Of a stretch of DNA of 29,991 nucleotides, positions 7,377-13,766 are shown one piece after another (positions within the stretch are counted from its first letter, which is position 1; every line of letters starts with the position of its first letter). Source of the stretch: Fidelibacterota bacterium (GTDB taxonomy: Bacteria > Fidelibacterota > UBA2242); contig JALOAB010000006.1 in NCBI GenBank assembly GCA_023229045.1, positions 1 through 29,991 of the forward strand. The letters are read 5' to 3'. A model generated the notes under the pieces. It was not told the DNA's origin and searched no databases. It saw nothing but the letters and a program-made list of their open reading frames with translations. Both the position numbers and the translations under genes were made by a program.

Positions 7377-8900
7377 ATGCAAAGTGTCAAAGTAAGTGAA
7401 TGGACAAAAAACGTTATCAAGCCCGATGAAATCGAAAAATATTTGATCAACGGACGCGACTTTATCGATGAAGACGTCATTGTGTCGCAACTGCAAGCCA
7501 ACGCCAAGCCCGATAAAGCCCGGGTGCGCGAGATTATAGCCAAAGCTATGCAAATTGAGCGTCTTGAGCCGCAAGAGACGGCGGCTTTGTTGAATGTGAC
7601 TGACAACGATCTATGGAACGAAATGTATGCCGCCGGTCTGGCGATCAAGCGCAAGGTCTACGACAATCGCATCGTCTTTTTCGCACCGCTATATTGTAGT
7701 AACCTGTGCGTCAACAACTGCGCCTATTGTGGATTTCGCTACGAGAACAAAGAAGAAAAGCGCCGTATACTGACAATGGAGGAGGTGCGTCAGGAAGCCG
7801 TAGCCGTTATCAACGAAGGACACAAACGTATGATCGTGGTCTTTGGCGAGCACCCGCGTTCGGCGGCCGATTATATTGGCGAGACCATTCGCAATATTTA
7901 CGACGTCAAAGTTCCGGTCCGGACTGGTTACAGCGCGATCCGGCGCGTCAATATCAACGCCGCCCCGATGAGCATTGCCGACCTGAAAAAACTCTGGGAA
8001 GTCGGCATCGGAACATACCAGGTTTTCCAGGAAACCTATCATAAACAGACTTATGCCGATCTGCATCCGCTCAATACTATCAAGGGAAATTATCGCTGGC
8101 GTTTATATGCTCTGCACCGTGCAATGGAGGCCGGCATCGATGACGTAGCTGTTGGCGCTTTGTTCGGTTTGTACGACTGGCGCTTTGAGGTTATGGGTTT
8201 GCTTTATCACGCGATTGATCTTGAACGACAATTCGGAGTCGGTCCGCATACGATCTCATTTCCGCGTATGACGCCGGCCAGCGGTTCTTCTCTTAGCCGG
8301 AATTCAAATTGGTTAGTCAGCGATGAGAATTTTAAGAGACTTGTCACCGTTCTACGCCTCTCAGTGCCTTATACCGGATTAATTATTACGGCGCGTGAAA
8401 ATGCCGAAGTGCGGCGCGAAGTCATTGGCGTCGGTTGCACCCAAACGGATGCTTCCACCCGTATCGGAGTCGGCGGTTACACGGCGGCTCTGCAAGCATT
8501 GGCTGGAAAGAAAACAGACGAACAGGAGATTGACGAACAGCAATTCACGCTCGGCGATACGCGCAGTCTCGATGAAGTCGTCCGTGAATTGGCTGAAAAA
8601 GGCATGATTACTTCGTTCTGCACGGCCGGGTACCGTTGCGGTCGTACCGGCGATAAAATCATGGGCTTGCTGAAAGGTTGCATCGAAGGCAAATTCTGTA
8701 AAGCCAACGCCGTTCTGACTTTTCGCGAATATCTTGATGATTACGCTTCACCGGCAACCAAAGCGATTGGCGAACAATTGATCCAAAAGGAAATCGACGA
8801 GATTAAAGCGATGCCGTTCTTCCAGAAAGGGCGGATGCTGGAAACCTTCGAGAGAATGTACAAACAGGTAGCGGATGGCGAACGTGACATCTATATCTGA
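7377..8900 (+). CDS. hydG: [FeFe] hydrogenase H-cluster radical SAM maturase HydG (tyrosine lyase)
   Basis: The ATG at 7377 is preferred over 7362 because GGAG lies five bases upstream; this gives 507 residues, somewhat longer than the roughly 470 of studied HydG proteins. The radical SAM motif CVNNCAYC (C111, C115, C118) is intact. The family cleaves tyrosine to p-cresol, CO and cyanide and assembles an Fe(CO)2(CN)cysteine synthon on a C-terminal auxiliary cluster. That region reads FCTAGYRCGRTGD (C415, C421), followed by C435 and C441 before the conserved NAVLTFREYLDDYAS tail. In well-studied HydG the motif is CTACYR, i.e. CX2CX22C. Here the middle cysteine is glycine, and a cysteine lies three residues later. 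The last 26 bases overlap the next gene. Confidence 0.95.
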   Translation: MQSVKVSEWTKNVIKPDEIEKYLINGRDFIDEDVIVSQLQANAKPDKARVREIIAKAMQIERLEPQETAALLNVTDNDLWNEMYAAGLAIKRKVYDNRIVFFAPLYCSNLCVNNCAYCGFRYENKEEKRRILTMEEVRQEAVAVINEGHKRMIVVFGEHPRSAADYIGETIRNIYDVKVPVRTGYSAIRRVNINAAPMSIADLKKLWEVGIGTYQVFQETYHKQTYADLHPLNTIKGNYRWRLYALHRAMEAGIDDVAVGALFGLYDWRFEVMGLLYHAIDLERQFGVGPHTISFPRMTPASGSSLSRNSNWLVSDENFKRLVTVLRLSVPYTGLIITARENAEVRREVIGVGCTQTDASTRIGVGGYTAALQALAGKKTDEQEIDEQQFTLGDTRSLDEVVRELAEKGMITSFCTAGYRCGRTGDKIMGLLKGCIEGKFCKANAVLTFREYLDDYASPATKAIGEQLIQKEIDEIKAMPFFQKGRMLETFERMYKQVADGERDIYI

Positions 8901-9189
8901 TAAAATTTCCAGGATTGCCGCCGAGCAGATTGAAATACCGGACAAACTGAATGCGATAGCCGCCTGGCTGGAAAAGGAGTACGGTTTACGAGTTAATTTT
9001 TGCCGGATTTTCGGTAAGCGCTGGTCTTATGTTTCAGGCGATCGGCAGATGGAGTTTGCCCTGAATCGCATCCGATTGAATCAGCAGTATGGAGTTTTTT
9101 ACGTCCAGAACAAACGACTGTCTGAAGACGACCTGGAAAGAATCTTACAAGCGTTGACTCAATTTTTGGCTAAAAATAGTAATGAATGA
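8875..9189 (+). CDS. Unrecognised 104-residue protein between hydG and hydF
   Basis: This is a small soluble protein with no signal peptide or membrane segment that I do not recognise. It is predicted to be mostly helical at both ends, with a central strand-rich stretch (VNFCRIFGKRWSYVSG; about 40-56) and one cysteine, C43. The ATG at 8875 has an AGG six bases upstream and overlaps the end of hydG by 26 bases. A GTG at 8884 is the alternative start. Translational coupling to hydG and its position ahead of hydF make a role in hydrogenase maturation or regulation plausible, but this is inference from position only. The following aspA remnant begins inside the last codons of this gene, so the ancestral order was probably hydG, this gene, aspA, hydF. 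Confidence 0.7.
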   Translation: MANVTSISDKISRIAAEQIEIPDKLNAIAAWLEKEYGLRVNFCRIFGKRWSYVSGDRQMEFALNRIRLNQQYGVFYVQNKRLSEDDLERILQALTQFLAKNSNE

Positions 9190-9325
9190 GATAGATAATT
9201 TTCGTACAGAAAAAGATTTACTCGGGATGCGCCGATTGCCTCGGCTCCCAGCTGTTAATGAATTAAAAATGATAAACTCACCACAAATAATTCTCCGTGT
9301 GCTCTGTGCGCTCTGTGGTGAATAA
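9182..9325 (+). pseudogene. aspA: N-terminal remnant of an aspartate ammonia-lyase gene
   Basis: An ATG at 9182, overlapping the previous stop codon, opens a 47-codon frame ending with TAA at 9323-9325. Its first 20 residues contain FRTEKDLLGMRRLP, which closely resembles the N-terminus of aspartate ammonia-lyase (typically R-I-E-x-DLLG-x-R-x-VP). The expected DAYYG continuation is missing. The frame runs into unrelated residues and then into a CTCTGTG-type dispersed repeat. From memory, aspA lies among the H-cluster maturase genes of several anaerobes such as Bacteroides, where its connection to hydrogenase is unclear. I infer that a formerly intact aspA was deleted and only its translationally coupled start survives. 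The match rests on about 14 residues, so chance similarity is possible. Confidence 0.5.
9279..9320. repeat. CACCACA...CTCTGTG dispersed intergenic repeat
   Basis: The segment begins CACCACA (9279-9285), ends TGTGGTG (9314-9320) as a 7-bp inverted repeat, and contains CTCTGTG twice with a related TGTGCTCTGTGCG core. I recognise this word composition as a dispersed repeat found between genes in many environmental bacterial genomes; its function is unknown to me. It closes the truncated aspA frame and ends just before the AAGGA ribosome site of hydF. Confidence 0.55.
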
Positions 9326-9341
9326 AAAGGAACTTCAATCT

Positions 9342-10544
9342 ATGCAAAGCACGCCCAAGAGTAATCGTCTCCAGATCGGAATTTTCGGACGCCGCAATGT
9401 CGGCAAATCCGCTTTGATGAACGCCCTGACCCGCCAGCAGGTCTCGATCGTATCGGATGTGGCCGGAACCACCACCGACCCGGTCGAGAAACCGATGGAA
9501 CTCCTGCCGCTCGGACCGGTGCTTTTTATCGATACGGCTGGAGTGGATGACGAAGGCTTTCTCGGCGGTCAACGCATCGAACGCACTCGCAAAATATTTG
9601 AACGCGCTGACATCGGTATCGTAGTATCCGAAGGACATAACTGGAATAAATACGAGGACGACCTGCTGGCAGAGTTACAGAAACGTTCTATTCCGGCGAT
9701 TGTCGTTTTTAATAAGTCCGATCTGACGAGTCCGGACGAAAAATTGCTTAAACGGTTACAGGATTGCAAAATTTCGACTGTTAACACCGTTGCAACCAAC
9801 GGCGCCGGAATCCTCGACCTGCGCACGGCTTTGATTGCGGCGGTTCCAGTCGAATACCTGGACGCTCCGACGATTATCGGAGATCTTGTCAAATCCGGTG
9901 AACTGGCGGTACTGGTCGTGCCGATAGATAAGGAAGCTCCCAAAGGGCGTCTGATTCTGCCGCAGGTGCAGACCATTCGCGACCTGTTGGATAGCGATGC
10001 CGGATGCATCGTCGTCAAAGAACGTGAACTGCGCGCGGCGCTGAACAACCTGAAAAAACCGCCGGCCGTGGTGGTGACCGATTCGCAGGCTTTTCTGAAA
10101 GTCGCCGCCGATACGCCAGACGATGTTCCGATGACTTCCTTTTCGATCCTGTTTGCGCGTTATAAAGGCGACCTTACGGAATATATTGCCGGAACGCGCG
10201 CGATCGATCGACTCAAGCCTGGCGACAACGTTCTGATCGCCGAAGCCTGTACTCATCATCCGATTGCAGACGATATCGGTCGGGTGAAAATTCCGCGCTG
10301 GTTGACGCAGTATGTTGGCGGACAATTGAATTTTACGCATTATCAGGGACATGATTTTCCGCAGGATCTGAGTCGCTATCAACTGGTGATCCAGTGCGGC
10401 AGTTGTATGCTGAACCGGCGAGAAGCGCTTTCGCGCATCTGGTATTGCAAGCAAGCCGGTGTGCCGGTTACCAACTACGGACTGACTATAGCCTGGACGC
10501 TTGGTATTTTCGAAAGAGCAACAGCGCCATTTATCAATAAATAA
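9342..10544 (+). CDS. hydF: [FeFe] hydrogenase H-cluster maturation GTPase HydF
   Basis: The 400-residue length matches HydF. ATG 9342 is chosen, with AAGGA ten bases upstream; a longer frame from GTG 9297 would lie in the dispersed repeat. An N-terminal GTPase domain carries G1 GRRNVGKS (16-23), DTAG and NKSD motifs. A dimerisation domain and the C-terminal [4Fe-4S] domain follow, with CTHHP (C303, H305) and CGSC (C352, C355), the CxHx(46-53)CxxC signature. HydF is the scaffold that receives the [2Fe] precursor made by HydE and HydG and delivers it to apo-HydA. It is the last maturase of the island. A spacer of 127 bases, with a possible promoter, separates it from the next gene. Confidence 0.96.
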   Translation: MQSTPKSNRLQIGIFGRRNVGKSALMNALTRQQVSIVSDVAGTTTDPVEKPMELLPLGPVLFIDTAGVDDEGFLGGQRIERTRKIFERADIGIVVSEGHNWNKYEDDLLAELQKRSIPAIVVFNKSDLTSPDEKLLKRLQDCKISTVNTVATNGAGILDLRTALIAAVPVEYLDAPTIIGDLVKSGELAVLVVPIDKEAPKGRLILPQVQTIRDLLDSDAGCIVVKERELRAALNNLKKPPAVVVTDSQAFLKVAADTPDDVPMTSFSILFARYKGDLTEYIAGTRAIDRLKPGDNVLIAEACTHHPIADDIGRVKIPRWLTQYVGGQLNFTHYQGHDFPQDLSRYQLVIQCGSCMLNRREALSRIWYCKQAGVPVTNYGLTIAWTLGIFERATAPFINK

Positions 10545-10582
10545 TCGTTCGCGTCGCGCCGAAAACGACTTCCAAAATAATC

Positions 10583-10610
10583 TTGACTAAACGAATTACT
10601 ATTTTAAATT
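10583..10610 (+). promoter_or_regulatory. Possible sigma-70-like promoter before the thioredoxin-like gene
   Basis: TTGACT (10583-10588) is separated by 16 bases from TAAATT (10605-10610) in the AT-rich spacer between hydF and the next gene. It resembles the two tRNA promoters in this window (TTGAAT and TTGCAA, each with 17-base spacing). This is sequence resemblance only. Confidence 0.3.
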
Positions 10611-10671
10611 CTCATATTGATTTGCAACCGATTGTATGATTGGTTATCAAAAAGAAAAAAATGGAGAAGAA

Positions 10672-11187
10672 ATGAAAAAAATAATGACACTGACGGTATT
10701 AAATATTCTAATGGTTGCTAATCTTTTGGCGGCTGGCAAAGCCTGGTATAATTTCAACGAGGGTATTGCACTGGCCCAAAAAGAGAAAAAACACATCGTA
10801 ATTGACTTTTATGCGGATTGGTGCGGCTGGTGTAAGGTCATGGATCAGAAGACTTTTTCTGAGCCGACCGTCAATAAATATTTATTCGATAATTTCATCC
10901 CGATTCGCATCAACACCGAAGATGTCAAGGGAAAACTCACATTCAAGGGTAATACCTATACTCCGCGCGAACTGACCGGCGCTTTCAAAGTGACCGGTCT
11001 TCCATCGATTGCCTTTATCTCGCCAGAAATGGAAATTCTGACGGTAATTCCCGGATATATCGAAAAAGATCGCTTTCTCACTTTATTGAAATACATCGAT
11101 CAGGAATGTTACAAAACCGAAACTTCTTTCGATGAATTCGTTAAAAACGGTTGCCGCGGTCAGAAAAGTAACATTAAGACAGAATAA
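10672..11187 (+). CDS. Exported thioredoxin-fold protein with WCGWC active site
   Basis: The protein has 171 residues. ATG 10672 has GGAG five bases upstream and gives a textbook signal peptide (lysines 2-3, hydrophobic core about 4-19, cleavage likely after AAG or KA near 22-24). The in-frame ATG at 10636 would spoil it. A thioredoxin_7/DUF255-like domain follows, with YADWCGWCKVM (C51, C54) and the cis-proline segment TGLPSI. It probably acts outside the cytoplasmic membrane as a disulfide reductase or isomerase. Cys and Gly-rich C-terminal residues (GCRG) add two further cysteines outside the active site. It appears to be a single-gene unit between the hydrogenase island and the phosphate operon; nothing in the sequence ties it to either. 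Confidence 0.82.
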   Translation: MKKIMTLTVLNILMVANLLAAGKAWYNFNEGIALAQKEKKHIVIDFYADWCGWCKVMDQKTFSEPTVNKYLFDNFIPIRINTEDVKGKLTFKGNTYTPRELTGAFKVTGLPSIAFISPEMEILTVIPGYIEKDRFLTLLKYIDQECYKTETSFDEFVKNGCRGQKSNIKTE

Positions 11188-11212
11188 AGACTGAAATTTA
11201 TAATTAGTTACT

Positions 11213-11292
11213 CTGTTCCGAACAGATCATCAATTACAGATTAATCAGCTGATTAACTATTCTTTGGCAGGTTGAACCTGTAATGTCTAAAT
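11213..11292 (+). promoter_or_regulatory. Palindrome cluster and candidate promoter upstream of the phosphate operon
   Basis: Three palindromes lie within 68 bases: CTGTTC-C-GAACAG (11213-11225), the perfect 16-mer TTAATCAGCTGATTAA (11241-11256), and CAGGTT-G-AACCTG (11268-11280). The third overlaps a promoter-like pair, TTGGCA (11264-11269), 17 bases, CTAAAT (11287-11292). Such placement suits repressor binding. I do not recognise a Pho box. There is no T run to make any of them a terminator for the upstream gene. Confidence 0.45.
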
Positions 11293-11335
11293 TTGGCAGA
11301 AATGAATTCGGTATAACAATTAGAGTGAGTACGCG

Positions 11336-11983
11336 ATGAAACCGCTGTTTGGACGAACGAAGACTTTAGAGCAGAAGAGTGCCGATTTCCTTGATGTCAC
11401 AATCGAAGCCAGTCAGGTTTTGCTAACCGGCATCAGTCACTATCTGAATGGGGCGACCGAGCAATTCGAGGACGATTTAAAACAGATCACGGTTCTTGAG
11501 AATCGGGGCGATAATTTACGACGCGAAATTGAGAACCAACTTTACACCGAAACCCTAATCCCGGAATCGCGCGGCGATGTGCTGGCGCTCCTCGAAAATA
11601 TTGATAACATCACCAATCAGTGCAAACAGATTCTGATGGAATTGTCAGTCGAGATTCCCGTTATTCCACCTGAATTTCATGACGGCTATTTGCATCTGGC
11701 AGAAAAGAGCGTTAAGGCGGTTGAAGAAGTGGTTAGTTCGACGCGCTCTTTTCTGAATTTTCCCTTGATGATCGAGCACAGCCTGAACAAAGTCTATTTC
11801 TGGGAATCGGAAGCCGACCGGTTATCGGAGACCCTCAAGCGCAAAGTATTCCGCACCACCGGATTGGAATTGAGCCATAAGTTTCACCTGCGCTATTTTG
11901 CGCTCCACATTGAACTGCTAGCCGATAAAGCCGAAGATGTCGCCGATCGTCTGGCAATTTACTCTATTAAACGTTCGCTTTAG
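11336..11983 (+). CDS. DUF47 (PhoU-related) protein, first copy
   Basis: The 215-residue all-helical protein has the DUF47/PhoU_div signature ENRGD...LRREIENQLYTETLIPESRGDVLALLENIDNI (about 50-95), where acidic clusters are expected to bind metal ions. Proteins of this family are usually encoded beside Pit phosphate transporters and are thought to modulate them or phosphate signalling. That is the case here, with a Pit gene closing the operon. GAGTGAG lies 8 to 14 bases before ATG 11336. The next gene, a paralogue, starts 12 bases after the stop. The two share the LYTE-LIPESRGD-L core and the HLRYxAxHxxxxADxAEDxADRL ending, so they probably arose by duplication and may form a hetero-oligomer. 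Confidence 0.88.
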   Translation: MKPLFGRTKTLEQKSADFLDVTIEASQVLLTGISHYLNGATEQFEDDLKQITVLENRGDNLRREIENQLYTETLIPESRGDVLALLENIDNITNQCKQILMELSVEIPVIPPEFHDGYLHLAEKSVKAVEEVVSSTRSFLNFPLMIEHSLNKVYFWESEADRLSETLKRKVFRTTGLELSHKFHLRYFALHIELLADKAEDVADRLAIYSIKRSL

Positions 11984-11995
11984 GAGTCACAAAAA

Positions 11996-12649
11996 ATGGC
12001 GTCCATTTTCGATGAAGACCTGGCATTGACTAAAATATGCGGTGAATTTATCGATTTGACCGATGATGTTAATTTGGTATTCTGCGAAGCGATCAAACAG
12101 TATATGTGTTGCCAGATGAATGAATATGATAATTACATTGATCAAATCCGCAATCTGGAGAGTAAAGGCGATGTCATTCGCCGTCAGACAGAAAGCCGCC
12201 TGTACACTGAAAAGTTGATCCCCGAATCGCGCGGAGACCTGTTGGGCTTGATCGAAACCACCGATGACATCATCGATGAGACTAAAAATACTGCTCTGCT
12301 ATTCTCCGTGGAAATACCGGATATTCCGCTCGAATTGAGGAATGAGTTTGTTTCGTTGGCAAAAATTTGCACCGAAGCGGTAAACGAAGTATTAGTCGCT
12401 TTCCGGATTTTTTTCAAGAGCCCGGAAAGTGTCAAAAACCTGATCCAACCGGTCTATGACAAGGAAAAACTCGCCGATAAGCAAGCCGCTAAAATCAAAC
12501 GCCTGGCATTTCTGGACAAAAACCTGCCGCTCAGCCAGAAAATGCATCTGCGTTACTTAGCGCATCACGTCGATTGTATCGCTGACCGCGCCGAAGACCT
12601 GGCCGACCGGTTGTCGATTGCGGCCATTAAGCAGACCATAAAAGCATAG
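11996..12649 (+). CDS. DUF47 (PhoU-related) protein, second copy
   Basis: The 217-residue paralogue of the preceding protein keeps the same landmarks: LESKGDVIRRQTESRLYTEKLIPESRGD near residues 50-75 and a C-terminal HLRYLAHHVDCIADRAEDLADRLS. AGGAG eight bases before ATG 11996 is a good ribosome site and overlaps the stop codon of the first copy. The two proteins are clearly related but not close, so the duplication is old. Its position within the same operon as a Pit transporter suggests a role in phosphate uptake control, inferred from family context. Confidence 0.88.
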   Translation: MASIFDEDLALTKICGEFIDLTDDVNLVFCEAIKQYMCCQMNEYDNYIDQIRNLESKGDVIRRQTESRLYTEKLIPESRGDLLGLIETTDDIIDETKNTALLFSVEIPDIPLELRNEFVSLAKICTEAVNEVLVAFRIFFKSPESVKNLIQPVYDKEKLADKQAAKIKRLAFLDKNLPLSQKMHLRYLAHHVDCIADRAEDLADRLSIAAIKQTIKA

Positions 12650-12662
12650 TGCAGTTAATTCT

Positions 12663-13283
12663 ATGACAAGTTCAGTTCGGAGAAATATCACAAATCAGAT
12701 AAACAAACAAATCGTTCCGCGCTGGGAATGGCGTACTTTTGGTGAAGAATTTCCGGAAACCGAAAAAATTCTGCAGTCGCTGGAATGTACCCGCGTCAAA
12801 CATAGCGAGGAGATTTATATCCTCTCTTCCAACTCCCAAAATAATTGTAAAATCCGCAATTCATTGATGGATATTAAAGTCGTCGAGCAGATTGATAGCG
12901 ATGGTCTGGAACAATGGAAGCCGCTTCTTAAAGCGAGTTTTCCAATCAGTTTCGAGATAGTTAGACTGGTTTTACGCACTCTGCACGTTCGCAAACCGCT
13001 CGTTCTGCGTAGTCAATATACCCATCACCAATTTTTAAATGAAATCGTTCGTGAACATCCGAAGCTTAAACCGGTCGATATCAAGAAGAAGCGGAATGGT
13101 TATTTATTTGAAGGCGTTGAGGTTGAAATGGCTGAGTTGGAAATCGGTCACAAACGCATCAAAACCATCGGTGCTGAGAGTGAGGATCCACTTAAAGTAC
13201 AAAAAATATTAAAATTACTGCATCTTCAAAATCTGCCGAATATCAATTACATAAAAGCCCTGAAAAAATTAAACGGTTACTGA
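12663..13283 (+). CDS. Divergent CYTH-like protein (putative triphosphate-tunnel fold)
   Basis: The 206-residue protein lacks the classic ExExK start of CYTH proteins but has WEWRTFG (22-28) at the equivalent place. KIRNSLMDIK (about 62-71), DGLEQWKPLLKA, and a late acidic strand VEVEMAELEI follow the alternating charged-residue pattern of a CYTH tunnel. I recall a family with the same WEWRTF, DIK and LEQW landmarks, but its function is not known to me. The next gene is a canonical CYTH protein three bases away, so the two may act together on polyphosphate or tripolyphosphate. No strong ribosome site precedes ATG 12663. It is possible that this copy is no longer enzymatically active, because the metal-binding EXEXK is altered. 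Confidence 0.6.
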   Translation: MTSSVRRNITNQINKQIVPRWEWRTFGEEFPETEKILQSLECTRVKHSEEIYILSSNSQNNCKIRNSLMDIKVVEQIDSDGLEQWKPLLKASFPISFEIVRLVLRTLHVRKPLVLRSQYTHHQFLNEIVREHPKLKPVDIKKKRNGYLFEGVEVEMAELEIGHKRIKTIGAESEDPLKVQKILKLLHLQNLPNINYIKALKKLNGY

Positions 13284-13285
13284 AA

Positions 13286-13759
13286 ATGAGCCTCGAGATC
13301 GAAAGAAAATTTCTGGTGATGGGCGATGATTATCGGCTTACCGATAAGGGAGTGCGTTATCGACAGGGTTATTTAAGCACAGTTAAAGAACGAATTGTTC
13401 GGGTGCGGACTGTCGGCGAACTGGGTTTTCTGACTATCAAAGGTGTCAACGTCGGCGCGGTTCGCCCGGAATTCGAATATGAAATCCCGTTGCAGGATGC
13501 CGAACAATTGCTTGAAAATATCTGCGAGAAACCGATTCTCGACAAAATCCGTTATCAGGTTCGGCACTCCGGATTTTTTTGGGAAGTGGATGAATTTCTG
13601 GGCGAAAATGTCGGATTAATAATCGCTGAAATCGAACTCGGCGCAGAAGACCAGCCAATTATCAAACCGGATTGGGTGGGGGAGGAGGTGACCGGCGATC
13701 CCCGCTATTTCAATTCCAATCTGGTAAAGACACCCTACAGATTATGGAAGAAAGCCTGA
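13286..13759 (+). CDS. CYTH domain protein (probable inorganic triphosphatase)
   Basis: The 157-residue single-domain protein begins with the diagnostic EIERKFLV (ExExK at residues 4-8). Basic tunnel residues follow in YRQGYL, RIVRVRTVG and FLTIKG, and acidic metal ligands in FEYEIP, WEVDEF and IAEIEL. Bacterial proteins of this type are usually tripolyphosphatases; some act as adenylate cyclases or thiamine triphosphatases in other groups. The size and sequence layout fit the small YgiF/NeuTTM-like class. It starts three bases after the divergent CYTH-like gene and ends just before the Pit transporter, which supports a role in phosphate or polyphosphate metabolism over cAMP synthesis. Confidence 0.87.
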   Translation: MSLEIERKFLVMGDDYRLTDKGVRYRQGYLSTVKERIVRVRTVGELGFLTIKGVNVGAVRPEFEYEIPLQDAEQLLENICEKPILDKIRYQVRHSGFFWEVDEFLGENVGLIIAEIELGAEDQPIIKPDWVGEEVTGDPRYFNSNLVKTPYRLWKKA

Positions 13760-13766
13760 TGGCAAT

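Noticed and set aside
9756..10454. 232-residue minus-strand frame inside hydF
   Set aside because: It lies entirely antisense to conserved HydF motifs and has no ribosome site or family signature.
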